From Phoenix dactylifera (lineage: Eukaryota > Streptophyta > Magnoliopsida > Arecales > Arecaceae), in the NCBI RefSeq assembly GCF_009389715.1, contig NW_024067677.1, forward strand, positions 1,054,001-1,118,000: 64,000 nt of DNA, read 5' to 3'. The notes under the pieces were generated by a model. The model saw only the letters and a list, made by a program, of their open reading frames with translations, was not told the DNA's origin and did no database searches. Position numbers and translations under genes: made by a program. The first letter of the stretch is position 1; every line of letters starts with the position of its first letter. Of this stretch, positions 1-12,464 are shown in pieces.

Positions 1-28
1 CCGAAAAGACCGGGCCCATCCACCATAT

Positions 29-53
29 ACGATCGTGCCTAGGGCACGATCGT
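29..53. repeat. Palindrome near the start of the 5' LTR
   Basis: Arms ACGATCGTGCC (29-39) and GGCACGATCGT (43-53) are perfect reverse complements around the 3-base centre TAG. The same palindrome is at 4466-4490 in the 3' LTR. It could be a protein-binding or hairpin site; function unknown. Confidence 0.8.
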
Positions 54-1583
54 GGGAGAAGAAACACAAAAAAAAAAAAAAAAGGGAAGGGGGAGAGCGG
101 CGGCGGCGGCGTCCGGGGAGAGGTTGGTCGCCGGAGGGGTTGATCGCCGGAGAGGAGACCGAGATCCGGCCGGCCACGGAGGAAGTTTTCTTCGGTGAAG
201 ACCTCCCGCAAACGGGAGAAAAAGCTTTGGACCCGTGCGTGTGCTCACGGATTTCCTCCTCCGATTGCTCGCCGGAAAGGCCGCCGGAGCACGCCGTCAG
301 ACCGAGGTAAGTGTGGCTTCCTTCTTTATGCTTCATTTGCTAGGATTAGGGCCTTGTTGATGGGGTGTTTGGTCGGTGAATCGTCGGAGAAGAGCCCGAA
401 ACAGGGTACCCCTGTTTCGGTCTCTCTCTTCCGGATTGTGCCGCCGCCGGCCACCGGGATTGGCCGGGATCTATGGCGGTGGGGTTGGTCAGGTTGCTGT
501 GAGGATCGGAGAGGGATTTCTAGGGTTTTAGAGGGGATGGAGAGAGGTGGACCGAGATCTCCTACCTCGTGATCCCATCTCCCTTCTCTTCCTCTCATCG
601 GTTGGCTGCCGGCCGGCGACGACGGTGAGGTGGTTGCTGGCGGGTGGGGGGAGCCGAGCCACCCTCAGGGTGGTCTTCCGTGGGTGAAGGGGGAGGAAGG
701 GAGGAAAGCATGCCGATTCTTGGGGGAATAAGAAGAAGAAGAAGAAGATATCTCTTCTTCCCTCCTTCTCTTGGCCGGCGATGATGTGGCTAGTGGTGGC
801 TGTGGTGTTGTCGGGTTGGGGAAGGAAAGGGCACAGCCACCATGGCTATTACCCTTAGACCAAAGAGATTTGAAGGAGGGAGATGTACTCCCAACCATGA
901 AGATAGAGGAATCATTCCTTTATGTTGGTCTCTTTACCGGGACCGGCCATCATCGCCGGCGTGGCAGCGGCCACGGCTGGCGACGACGTAGGCCGGTGGT
1001 ACAAGATGGGAGTCGGACTATCCCGACTGCCCTAGATCTGGGAGGATTGAGATGTTTGGGGACCTGATGATGGACCCCATAACAGATGAGAATTATGGTT
1101 TAGAATATTTAAATATTGAATAATTTAGTTTGTGAAATATAATTGATGTTGTAGAGGAAGAGTCGGCGGAGCCAGGAGATTTTGATCAGGGGACTCAGCA
1201 CCCCAGCGCGTAGGTTGCGATTCGGACTGTGTTTGAGTCAGTCTACAATTTCTGTAAGAATCCCTACATCTGAGCACTTCTATGCATATATTGATTTATC
1301 GTTGGATTTATTTACGGTTTTGATGTTATTGCTTGTGAGTTGATATGATACATATGAGACGAATTTTTATCAACATATTTCATTATTATGTTGTTATTGT
1401 TTATGAGTTGATGCGGCACCTATGAGGCGTGCATGTTGTTTATAATGAAAATATTGAGATAAATTCATTTGGGAAGAAATAACATATTTTTTTGAAAATT
1501 TATGAAAATATGTGATGTGATGGGAATGTGATTGAACATGTAAAACTAGACATGTAATATGGGTTGGACTAACTTTGTCATGA

Positions 1584-1869
1584 GATAGCCTCTACGAGCT
1601 TATGCGTAGGATAGCGGCCACGAGCTGATGCGTGGGATAGCCTCCACGGGCTTACGCGTGGGATAGCCTCTACGAGCTTATGCGTAGGATAGCGGCCACG
1701 AGCTGATGCATGGGATAGCCTCCACGGGCTTACGCGTGGGATAGCCTCTACGAGCTTATGCGTAGGATAGCTTCCACGGGCTTACGCGTGGGATAGCCTC
1801 TACGAGCTTATGCGTAGGATAGCCTCCACGGGCTTACGCGTGGGATAGCTGCCACGAGCTTATGCGTGG
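1584..1869 (+). repeat. 26-bp minisatellite, 11 units, in 5' LTR
   Basis: Eleven uninterrupted 26-bp units, each starting GATAGC. Four units contain the arms CTACG...CGTAG (units 1, 4, 7, 9); the other seven contain CCACG...CGTGG around an 8-base middle of the AGCTTATG type. Unit 5 has one arm mutated to CATGG; the 3' LTR keeps CGTGG there. The array is followed by GATTTGTGCAG. Confidence 0.95.
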
Positions 1870-2463
1870 GATTTGTGCAGTCTTGGACTGGGACATGATC
1901 TTGGTTAGTCCAACGCCAGAAATGAAAAGTTTGAAAACTTTGGAATTTGAGTAATACGGGAATGGATCACATAACGTGAAAAAGGATTTGTGTATATGTA
2001 CTGATTACATATATTTGTTGTTTGTTGAGCTTTTGAAATGATGAAATGATATATATATTTTGATACTTGATTATTTTATGATTTTGTTGTGTGTGGCTGT
2101 TGGGATTCTTACTGGGCTGGAAAAGCTCATACTACACTTACCTTTTTTTTTTTCAGAGGCACTGGATTCGTAGAATCTGTCGGATGGGACAAGAAGTGAG
2201 CTCGATCTGGAGTCAGACTGCTAGATAGTTAGAAGTCAATTTATCTTTTATTTATGGACATTTGAAATTATGTAATAAATCAGTACATTGTAGCTGGATT
2301 TGATTGAATTACATCAATCTTTGATTTTGGCATTTATGGAATTATTGGAATTATTGGAATTGTTGTTTATCTTAGGCCTTGCATGATCTTTAGGGCATTG
2401 CTCTAGGGCTCATGCGGCCGGTCGCGTGCCGGACCCGGGTGATGGGTTCGGGGCGTGACAGAG

Positions 2464-2475
2464 TGGTATCAGAGC
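2464..2475 (+). other. Primer binding site (tRNA-iMet type)
   Basis: TGGTATCAGAGC lies three bases after the 5' LTR end. This is the usual complement of the 3' end of initiator methionine tRNA used by many plant LTR elements. Confidence 0.9.
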
Positions 2476-4365
2476 TTAAGGTTAAGGTATCCTAGGGTTC
2501 ATGTTCAGGTGAGTATCAGTGGAGAATTATGATAGAAAAACTATCAGAGATTTGGTTTATAATCACTTGAGATTGTTACAAGAATGATATTATAATCTAA
2601 GGTTTAAGACCACTAGGGACTGTGGCATTAAAGTTTGAGGTTTAAGATTGTTGGAAAATGTGACCAGTTGGAATCTGAGCATATGTTTGAGATCATTAGG
2701 TATTGTGACAGAAATATATCATAGCTTAAGGTTATGATTACTTGAAACATGATAATTAAATTCAGTGCTTACGGTGTAAGATCACTGGGCATTGTGATAA
2801 AATGTATGCATCGGTTTGGTTTTCGATGCATACGGAAGGAAAGTATAAATTGTCTTTGATCATGATAAGAGAGGTTTGACCTAAGATAAGTGTAGGTCAG
2901 CAATGGCATATCGAGTATACCATGTTCAGACATTTTTTAAATGATTTGAAAGTTCAAATTTGATGTGGGTTTTGATGTGATCATACTTTTGGTTTTGCTG
3001 CTAATTATTAGAGTGGGATTTGTACGTTGATTTAGTATTGGAATAAGCTAAGGAGATTTCATAATATTGAAAGGAACGTTCTTCGAAGTTGAAAATGTAT
3101 GTGGATTATATCTGGTGTTGGCATGTTGGATATTGCAAATAGGTCTATTTTCTATGGATGTATTTGATTATTTTGAGGCCATAGAGTATGCATATTGATG
3201 GAAGAATTCTAATTATTTGAATTCTCATGTTTGGATTGGGCTACTGGATTTTACTTATAATTGTAGCAGACTATTTGATGTGTTAATTTAAAACTCAAGC
3301 CTAGGTTTAAGATTTGAGCAGGGATCTTTGTCATTATTGATGAAGCCACTAATAAATGTCATATTGAGTAGAGACTTCGGTCATCAGATGCTTACATGAA
3401 TTATCATATATAGCATTACTGATGGATGTTAAGAATCTTGGTGAAGGAAGATCGGGAGATCGATCGAGTTAAATTCTAATCATAGTGTATTGGTTCAATG
3501 ACTTCTAACCCATTGAATTTGAAATAAATTCTGTCGGAAGGAAAATCAAAGTAGATTTTCTAATTAAATTGCAAAGAGAATACAAAGAATTACCCCCTTT
3601 AAATCAAACCTAGATATTTTGGATTCTAAAAAGGTTGTGGAGATCACATAGTGACCTTAAACTTGACTAAAGGATCGGGGGTTAGTTATGGTATGTACAC
3701 TCTATATAAATTGAGGACAAAAAGATCTAGAGGTTTTGCTCTAGTTCTACTTGGAAATTTGAAATTTGGAGTTTCTTAGTCTCAATGCAAAGTGATACTT
3801 TAGTCAGAAATCATTTTGTGACTTTAGAGAATTAAATGAATTAAATCAGAGAGTGCAGCGGAAGTGTGGTGGTTTGACTTATTTTGACACTGGTTAAGAT
3901 CATTAATATTTGATCTAAAAGGCATTATGATGAAATACTTGAGTTAGTTTCAGGAGAATGTTGTTGATTCTATGGATCTTTTATTGTTGGAATGATGTGG
4001 GAGAAAGAAAAGAAAAATGATTATAGAATATTAAGAGCATTTGATACTAAAGATTTCTCCTATTTCTGTCAAGTCAATTATGATCTCTATGTAGAATCAA
4101 GAGAAATTAATTTCTTGGGATATAATTATGGCATTTTAATCCAAGGTTGGGAGTTTGGAATTCTTTTGAAGGATACCAAAAGAACTTACTACGTGTGGTA
4201 AATAGAAAGGATCAAGTTTTGAGATGCTATGATTTTTGTATGTCAAAATCTTGTGAGTAAGTACTCCGAGAGGGAGACTACTTGAGATCTCGGGGATGAT
4301 ATAACGGATGCATATTTTTAAAGTTTGAGGCTTCAAGTAAGTTAATTTCGAGGACGAAATTTTTT

Positions 4366-4380
4366 TTAAGGGGGAGAGTA
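4366..4380 (+). other. Polypurine tract before the 3' LTR
   Basis: The purine run AAGGGGGAGAGTA ends directly at the TG of the 3' LTR and is preceded by a run of eight T. This is the expected plus-strand priming site. Confidence 0.85.
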
Positions 4381-6890
4381 TGTGATACCCAGGAAAAAAA
4401 AAAGAAAAAAAAAAAAGAGAGAGGTGGACGGGCCGGCCCGAAAAGACCGGGCCCATCCACCATATACGATCGTGCCTAGGGCACGATCGTGGGAGAAGAA
4501 ACACAAAAAAAAAAAAAGGGAAGGGGGAGAGCGGCGGCGGCGGCGTCCGGGGAGAGGTTGGTCGCCGGAGGGGTTGATCGCCGGAGAGGAGACCGAGATC
4601 CGGCCGGCCACGGAGGAAGTTTTCTTCGGTGAAGACCTCCCGCAAACGGGAGAAAAAGCTTTGGACCCGTGCGTGTGCTCACGGATTTCCTCCTCCGATT
4701 GCTCGCCGGAAAGGCCGCCGGAGCACGCCGTCGGACCGAGGTAAGTGTGGCTTCCTTCTTTATGCTTCATTTGCTAGGATTAGGGCCTTGTTTGATGGGG
4801 TGTTTGGTCGGTGAATCGTCGGAGAAGAGCCCGAAACAGGGTACCCCTGTTTCGGCCTCTCTCTTCCGGATTGTGCCGCCGCCGGCCACCGGGATTGGCC
4901 GGGATCTATGGCGGTGGGGTTGGTCAGGTTGCTGTGAGGATCGGAGAGGGATTTCTAGGGTTTTAGAGGGGATGGAGAGAGGTGGACCGAGATCTCCTAC
5001 TCGTGATCCCATCTCCCTTCTCTTCCTCTCATCGGTTGGCTGCCGGCCGGCGACGACGGTGAGGTGGTTGCTGGCGGGTGGGGGGAGCCGAGCCACCCTC
5101 AGGGTGGTCTTCCGTGGGTGAAGGGGGAGGAAGGGAGGAAAGCATGCCGATTCTTGGGGGAATAAGAAGAAGAAGAAGAAGATATCTCTTCTTCCCTCCT
5201 TCTCTTGGCTGGCGATGATGTGGCTAGTGGTGGCTGTGGTGTTGTCGGGTTGGGGAAGGAAAGGGCACAGCCACCATGGCTATTACCTTAGACCAAAGAG
5301 ATTTGAAGGAGGGAGATGTACTCCAACCATGAAGAGAGAGGAATCATTCCTTTATGTTGGTCTCTTTACCGGGACCGGCCATCATCGCCGGCGTGGCAGC
5401 GGCCACGGCTGGCGACGACGTAGGCCGGTGGTACAAGATGGGAGTCGGACTATCCCGACTGCCCTAGATCTGGGAGGATTGAGATGTTTGGGGACCTGAT
5501 GATGGACCCCATAACAGATGAGAATTATGGTTTAGAATATTTAAATATTGAATAATTTAGTTTGTGAAATATAATTGATGTTGTAGAGGAAGAGTCGGCG
5601 AGCCAGGAGGTTTTGATCAGGGGACTCAGCACCCCAGCGCGTAGGTTGCGATTCGGACTGTGTTTGAGTCAGTCTACAATTTCTGTAAGAATCCCTACAT
5701 CTGAGCACTTCTATGCATATATTGATTTATCGTTGGATTTATTTACGGTTTTGATGTTATTGCTTGTGAGTTGATATGATACATATGAGACGAATTTTAT
5801 CAACATATTTTCATTATTATGTTGTTATTGTTTATGAGTTGATGCGGCACCTATGAGGCGTGCATGTTGTTTATAATGAAAATATTGAGATAAATTCATT
5901 TGGGAAGAAATAACATATTTTTTTGAAAATTTATGAAAATATGTGATGTGATGGAATGTGATTGAACATGTAAAACTAGACATGTAATATGGGTTGGACT
6001 AACCTTGTCATGAGATAGCCTCTACGAGCTTATGCGTAGGATAGCGGCCACGAGCTGATGCGTGGGATAGCCTCCACGGGCTTACGCGTGGGATAGCCTC
6101 TACGAGCTTATGCGTAGGATAGCGGCCACGAGCTGATGCGTGGGATAGCCTCTACGGGCTTACGCGTGGGATAGCCTCTACGAGCTTATGCGTAGGATAG
6201 CCTCCACGGGCTTACGCGTGGGATAGCCTCTACGAGCTTATGCGTAGGATAGCCTCCACGGGCTTACGCGTGGGATAGCTGCCACGAGCTTATGCGTGGG
6301 ATTTGTGCAGTCTTGGACTGGGACATGATCTTGGTTAGTCCAACGCCAGAAATGAAAAGTTTGAAAACTTTGGAATTTGAGTAATACGGGAATGGATCAC
6401 ATAACGTGAAAAAGGATTTGTGTATATGTACTGATTACATATATTTGTTGTTTGTTGAGCTTTTGAAATGATGAAATGATATATATATTTTGATACTTGA
6501 TTATTTTATGATTTTGTTGTGTGTGGCTGTTGAGATTCTTACTGGGCTGGAAAAGCTCATACTACACTTACCTTTTTTTTTTTCAGAGGCACTGGATTCG
6601 TAGAATCTGTCGGATGGGACAAGAAGTGAGCTCGATCTGGAGTCAGACTGCTAGATAGTTAGAAGTCAATTTATCTTTTATTTATGGACATTTGAAATTA
6701 TGTAATAAATCAGTACATTGTAGCTGGATTTGATTGAATTACATCAATCTTTGATTTTGGCATTTATGGAATTATTGGAATTATTGGAATTGTTGTTTAT
6801 CTTAGGCCTTGCATGATCTTTAGGGCATTGCTCTAGGGCTCATGCGGCAGGTCGCGTGCCGGACCCGGGTGATGGGTTCGGGGCGTGACA
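4381..6890 (+). repeat. 3' LTR, complete, 2,510 bp
   Basis: Runs from TGTGATACCC to GGGCGTGACA. It contains the palindrome at 4466-4490, a GC-rich first kilobase, the 26-bp array at 6014-6299 and an AT-rich end. It is followed by a CT microsatellite, so the target duplication would be CTCTC if the 5' flank matches. Confidence 0.95.
6014..6299 (+). repeat. 26-bp minisatellite, 11 units, in 3' LTR
   Basis: Same unit number and order as the array at 1584-1869, with a few single-base differences. Unit 6 is a hybrid with arms CTACG and CGTGG, which would still pair through a T-G wobble in RNA. Confidence 0.95.
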
Positions 6891-6905
6891 CTCTCTCTCT
6901 CTCTC
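6891..6905. repeat. CT microsatellite next to the LTR element
   Basis: A run of CT dinucleotides immediately follows the 3' LTR, suggesting insertion into or beside a simple repeat. Confidence 0.9.
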
Positions 6906-9900
6906 ATCACATAAAGGTTGGATTCGATATGAATTGGGCCAAATGTCTGTCAAACCAAACTCAACATTTTTATTAGCAAGTAACACGATTCGATCTACAT
7001 TAGCTATTTGAGAAACAGGCCAAATCAAATTAAGCAAGTTAAATGAGTCTTAAATAATCTAAAAGGTCTTGAACAGGTTATAAATTGAATCATGACCCCT
7101 TTCAATTATTAAACAAATCAAAACAAGCTAAACATGCACTCGATTCATTTAGCAATGAATTAAATCGAGCCGATCTATGTACTTCCCTTATGACAAATCT
7201 GAATTTGTTTAAATCGGTCAATTGCTAGTCAGATTGGCGGATCAAGTCACAAGTTGCCACCCTTCTTTCTCTCATATATACAGGCGCAAAATCATTTTAC
7301 TTATTATACATGTTCCAGCCCGTTGAAAAAAATCTCCTAGCGGTTGTACAAGAAATTTAGGTTTAGATTTCGCAGTTATTAGGATTTGAAGGTTAGAAGT
7401 ATTTCGAGAAAAAGCTATCCTCATTAGTAAAAAACAAGCACATGCCAAAAAAAAAATGAAAAACATCTATCTGGATGTTTTCAGCCTTCTCTGATTCAAA
7501 TTGGCCTCTCTGTAGACATATTTGGCCTAAGAGGCAACATCTCTATCTATCATGGCCCAAATATCTCGGAGCAGTAGATGGCAGGCTCTCATGCCATCGA
7601 TGCACCTTTGAATTCATCAATCACTATAGCCAAATCATCTTTAAGCAAAACTATATTGGCTTACAATATGCGTTGGGCTTGACAGCTCCTTCGGAGTTTG
7701 GAGTTGCCCCGGTCTCATGTTTGGCCCGGATTATGTTTAGGCACTGAATAAAGAACCATTTCTCGATTAACTTTTATCATCGGTATTCACCCGTTAAACA
7801 CCTAACAATAAATAACTTTATTCGCTGTTGGTCGGTGCTTCCACTGTTGGTTAAATAAAATAAGGGAAAAGGTGAAAAAGCTGATAGCGGTGCAGAGAGT
7901 TTTGGGTGATTAAAATTATTTCACCGTCCGTCCTGAAAAAAAATTTAACTTGGTTAATTGACAGAATAAATTGATTAGTGTTTGGCTGGTTGACTGGATA
8001 ACTTTATATTGTCCACACTCTAACAAGAATCTAGATACAGTCTAAATAACTGATATAATTTGTATGATTGATTAAGCAATAGTTATTGTCATCTTTTGGC
8101 TTAAGAGAAAGATAAAATAATGCTTGTAGAGGGGCATTTACTAGGAAGCTGGGAGGACTATGGGTCAAGATTAATCAATTATTGGCACAGAGAACATGAT
8201 TTGAGGATTGGAGGAATAGAAGGGTCATCTTATGGCAAAAAAAACAATGAATTAGTTTTTTCTTAAATTATAAGCAAATTTTGCTTTTGTTTGTGACTGA
8301 AGAAAAGAGAAATCTAAGTCAAGTGTGGTCTATAAACTCAAGTCCTCTTTGGAAGCTTGATTAAGTTAATTCCTGAAATAGACATATATCTCAAAAGTAA
8401 GAAAACGGGCAGCAATTTTTATATGAAAAAAATCAGTGGAAGAAGCAATTGGATCATGCAGTTCTGAAAAAAAAACTGAGATGCCATCTTCCTTCTGAAA
8501 GGTGATGCTTTACATTGTACTATCGTATGAATCAAATTGTCTCATATCTGTACCCTCTCTCTCTCTCTCCCCTCCCCCAACTCCTCTGCCTCTAGTGTAG
8601 AACAAAGTAGAAGACAAACAAAATAAGAGTGCCTTGACATGATATTATATGTGTAGGGTAACTTTGCCCCTCCCACGTCTATTGCATTCTGTTTGTTGTT
8701 CAAAAATTCTTTATTTAAATCTTTGAATCCTTTGCTTTTGTGGTAAATAAAAGAAATGATGATTTTCTTAAATAAGATCATAAGAAGCTCCTAATGAATC
8801 AACATACATGAGTACCTTGACTTATTGAGTTAGTTCCCCTACCACAAAAGAAAAATTAAATCCAACACTGTATACACTGTATGCACAATGTAGCCGTGCA
8901 ACAAGCCAATCACCTCATCTCTTTTCTGTGAACTTTACTCATCATGCACGACAATAATTGGTACATGCGGTGTAGGGTATAATTTCTCGCCATGGAGTCC
9001 CTTTGGCCGCTTTAGTAAACATAGGAAGAAACAAAAGATGAAAAAAAAAAAGGAAACCGAAAGGCAATATAATCTCTGAAACAGCTAAAGTACAATTTCG
9101 AGTTGGGTTAGGAACTTAGGAGCTATGCTATGTGAGCGGTTCATTGGAAACCTCGGCATGGGTGTGGTGGCAAATGTTGTTTATGTGTATATTTAGCTTA
9201 ATAAGACTGTTCATAGATGTGAATGCTTCTGGCTAATGGGATACGGTGGATGACGTCCATGGGCAATGTTAAACTCACACTCTCAATACCAAGTTAAAAT
9301 CACCACTTGTCCCAAAAGCTTAAATTGATAGGATGAAGATAGATTTATTTATATATTTCATATTTTCTTACAGGCAAGGCAAGTTAAGGTTTAGTTCTAT
9401 TTATGCCTATAATCTTAATCTTTTGACTAATATAGATGATAAGCGGCAGAGATGGATATTCGTACATTCTGCATGGAGGATATGAACCATACGGTGGAGA
9501 CTTTTATGGTAGGCTTAGACCAAATGCTGCTCGTCCTTTGTGTGGCCTCTATTCTGGAACTTTTCAGCTCTTTTTTTTTTTTTTTGTGAACGTATGGACA
9601 TATAAGGTGTGGTGATGTAGATGAAAATTAAGAGGCTTAGTGGATGTGGTATGGCTTCAAACAGATTTACAGGATAAAGAGTCCTTTTTTTTTAATTAGA
9701 ATCTCACTTGCATATTTTCCAGGGAATTGTATTGAGGGTCTTCTCTTGGTCGAGGAGTGTGGCCTCTCAACCACTGTGAGTGAAGCCGGAACCGCCACTT
9801 GATCACTGAATTAAGATAGTATAGTGGATTTTCTGATCCAGAATATGAGATAGCCGACGTGAGTTTTTGCCTTGACATATAACACGAGTGCTTTAATATT

Positions 9901-10015
9901 TTTGCAAGGTGCTAAATGTCTTCTAGCATTATTCTTTGTATACCAAAGCATAAGCTACTCTTGAAACCCCGGAAATGGTAGTTCATATGATTTTCTCATC
10001 CCATTCTCTATTCGA
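6906..10015. other. Gene-free AT-rich intergenic DNA
   Basis: No ORF here has a recognisable domain or plausible splice partners. It holds a short CT microsatellite near 8553-8571 and a T15 run at 9571-9585. Otherwise I see nothing. Confidence 0.6.
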
Positions 10016-10264
10016 GAAGGGACAAAGAGATTACGGAAATGATTAGATTCATGATTTTGGATGATTTTCCTCATTTCGGTTTTGAGGATTATCAGACCGT
10101 AGATATTTATCGTGAAGCTAATGTGGTGGTTGATCGGCTCACTAACAAGAGGAGAGCAATGAAATAGAATGTTAGCTTTTCTTTTCGAGTTGTATATTGT
10201 TCTTTCTATTCAGATAACTCGTTATATGTTTTTACATTTTTGATCTATTAAAAGCAAAAAAAAA
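10016..10264 (+). mobile_element. LINE 3'-end remnant (RNase H tail), degenerate
   Basis: A short stretch near 10110-10160 reads YREANVVVDRLTN, matching the C-terminal signature (YREAN..AD) of the RNase H domain in plant L1-type LINEs also present elsewhere in the window. An A9 run at 10256-10264 may be the tail. Too short and decayed to place its 5' end. Confidence 0.55.
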
Positions 10265-11589
10265 GTTCGATGCATTAGAGAATATCATTCAATGACATGT
10301 AATTCAAAAATTTGTATGCATTGTGCTCAATTTCAGAGGAAAAGTAAATTTCAACTGCTTTTGGAAATTAGATCATGCATCTTCAGCTAATCATTATGAT
10401 GCTTTAGCTAAAGCAACCTTGATAACACTTCTCCAAATTTTCTCTCTTTTCTCGCGTAAATATGTGCACATGGCCTTCATGCTATTTTATGTGATTTCTT
10501 TCCCTTACAAATAAAATTGATTGTAATTGTTTTGATATTTAATAAAAATATCATTGTCAAATATAATTTAAATAATATTTTTTGACAAACTAAGAATATT
10601 TTGGCAACTTAATTCAATTGACAAAAATATATTTGATATATTCCTCTATTATTTTATAATTGATATAAATAACAAGAGCAAAATAATAGAGGCATTGCTC
10701 CATTATATCATGGATTCAAATTTTCATTTAGACCCTTTTCTTTTTACCATACCATCCAAGCTGCAAAGGAGAGTGCTAAGATCTGATATATATATATTGT
10801 TGATCTTTTGACGGTCTAGTCTTTTGATATATTAAGATATCAGGACAAAATTTGCATATATATACGCTCCATTAAAGGTCTTCTGATTTTTTTTTGGGCA
10901 AACCAAATTTATTAAATCAATCTAAAATAAATATTTTTATGATCATCAAAACATAAAATATCTAACAAATCAGAAAAAATGTCTATTATTATATTTTTTT
11001 CTAAAGTTTTCGAAGACAAAGCACCAGAATGTTGCCGAAATACAAGCCCAAGTCATTAGGAGCTCCCGTTATATTCTAGTGGGAAAAATCTCAGGAACTA
11101 GTTAATCGATGATTAATTAATTTTGTAGCGTTACACCAAACTCCGGTTGCCGATTAAGCCTTAAGAGTTGACTTCACGACTCCAATGTGAGTGTCAGGGA
11201 CGACTGACATCCAACTTACTTGGTCTCCCCAAACATCTCGTGATTTCTTGGTGCTGATGCTGCTGACCGCTCTGTCTACGTCGTTCTGGTCGCCAAATAT
11301 CATGTAATAAATATGATCACCAATCACATGATTTTTTGCATGTGAATCCCGGCAGCAAACGCGTCATTGGTTTGGAAAGAAAAAGTTCTCCGACGTCCTG
11401 TTTTGGAAGCAGAGTGAGAGCTGCATGAGCTGACTTAGTTATGCAGGGGCTCGTCTTGCAAGCCGAGCAGCCTAATTAGAGAAAGATTCGGCCACGGTGA
11501 ACCATTGAATCCAAAAAGATATCGGTGGCGTGGATAGGTGCCATCCTGCTCCGGAACATCTAGGCCATGGTACCGGGCAATGTAGTATT
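10265..11589. other. AT-rich intergenic DNA
   Basis: No supported gene. ORFs are short and without family features. 11390-11589 may belong to the LINE remnant that follows, but I could not read RNase H sequence in it. Confidence 0.5.
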
Positions 11590-11781
11590 CTAGTAGGACA
11601 CGTCTACGAGAGACTAATAGGGCCACGGATTGGATGGCCTCGTACGTGAGGAATCACTTCCAGAGGAAACTTGTGGGTCAACCTAGAGCACTCCACGATG
11701 TGTTGTTTTTTGACCTTTTTTGATGTATCCATACTAGAAGTGTATGAGCCATCCATTGCAATAATAATAATAATAAAAATG
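11590..11781 (+). mobile_element. LINE 3'-end remnant with (AAT)n tail
   Basis: Reads RLRETNRATDWMASYV then a Phe/Asp/Leu segment with internal stops, ending in the shared LINE 3' motif GATGTATCCATACT and an AAT-rich tail (about 11759-11780). AAAAGTTCT occurs both at 11381-11389 and just after the tail at 11782-11790, a possible short target duplication. Confidence 0.65.
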
Positions 11782-12464
11782 AAAAGTTCTTTGGAATCAA
11801 CTAATAACCTAAAGAATCACAATTAATTAAATAAGGATTCTTATGTTTAGGTTCAGATCATTTTCATCTGAATTGGAAGAGGTCCAGAATTAAATCATGG
11901 ACTGCTTTTGATTGGTACGATGGGCCTGTTATGCAACAAGAGCAGAGCTGATAGGATCCCAACTCTGAACTCTAACTGCTTTTGACATTGTTTTATAGGC
12001 AGATACTTGCCTTTTGATATGGGTCATGCATCACCAATCCAGATTCACTGCATGGCCTAATCAAATGGTAAGCTCTATTGGATCATAGCATATCTGACAT
12101 TTTCACCTACGTAGATGAGTGCATTAAGGAATATTGTTGTTTAAAGTGGTCAGAAAAAGATTTTAGTGATAACTAATCTTTGTCACGTATAAGCATGGTG
12201 AAGCGTCAAATATCTTCAGGATCTTGGAAGTAAATAGATATCTGAAGTCATATATACTATTTATTTACACTGTAATATTAAATGTCTTCATATAAGATCT
12301 TCAGTACTCTGGAGTCAAGCCTTACATGGCCAACACTCGAGGTCTTTCGGATGCAGGGAGGTCTCATCAGTTGATAGGATATTAAAATAAGAAAGAAGAG
12401 GAGAGAAAATGGGATGGAATGGGTAATGGATGGAGCCATCCGTCCTACTTGTCCCTCTTTCTTG

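Larger units (their letters stand above)
1..2460 (+). repeat. 5' LTR (first ~57 bp missing at window edge)
   Basis: Position 1 aligns with 4438 in the 3' LTR, so about 57 bp lie outside the window. The LTR is GC-rich in its first kilobase and AT-rich afterwards. The ORFs in the GC-rich part are low-complexity Arg/Pro/Gly-rich, occur in several frames at once, and are broken by indels between the two LTRs, so I do not call them genes. It ends CGTGACA at 2460. Confidence 0.9.
2461..4380 (+). other. Internal region of the LTR element, no coding capacity
   Basis: AT-rich, 1,920 bp, with stops in all frames. A 69-codon ORF at 3992-4201 has no motif I recognise. No zinc knuckle, protease, reverse transcriptase, RNase H or integrase motif is seen, so mobilisation would depend on enzymes supplied in trans. 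Confidence 0.8.
1..6890 (+). mobile_element. Non-autonomous Ty3/gypsy-like LTR retrotransposon (LARD type), 5' end cut by window
   Basis: Two nearly identical long direct repeats (1-2460 and 4381-6890) flank a 1.92-kb internal region. The complete 3' LTR begins TGTGATACCC and ends GGGCGTGACA (TG...CA). A methionine-initiator-type primer binding site follows the 5' LTR and a purine tract precedes the 3' LTR, so the element reads on the plus strand. The internal region has no gag or pol reading frame of useful length; its largest ORF is 69 codons and is not recognisable. The stretch before the purine tract (TTTCGAGGACGAAATT, 4347-4362) resembles the end of pol in Tekay/Del chromoviruses, which suggests that ancestry (inference). 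By eye the LTRs differ by roughly a dozen substitutions plus about eight one-base indels, so the insertion is recent. The 5' target site is outside the window. Confidence 0.9.

Noticed and set aside
35..572. Arg/Pro-rich ORFs in the GC-rich part of the LTRs (also 4382-5121)
   Set aside because: Low-complexity, present in several frames, differing by frameshifts between the two LTRs, and without any domain.
1584..1869. CRISPR-like regular repeats
   Set aside because: Units are contiguous 26-bp repeats with no unique spacers, in a plant LTR; this is a minisatellite.
3992..4201. 69-codon ORF in the LTR element's internal region
   Set aside because: No gag or pol motif, AT-rich, and length expected by chance.
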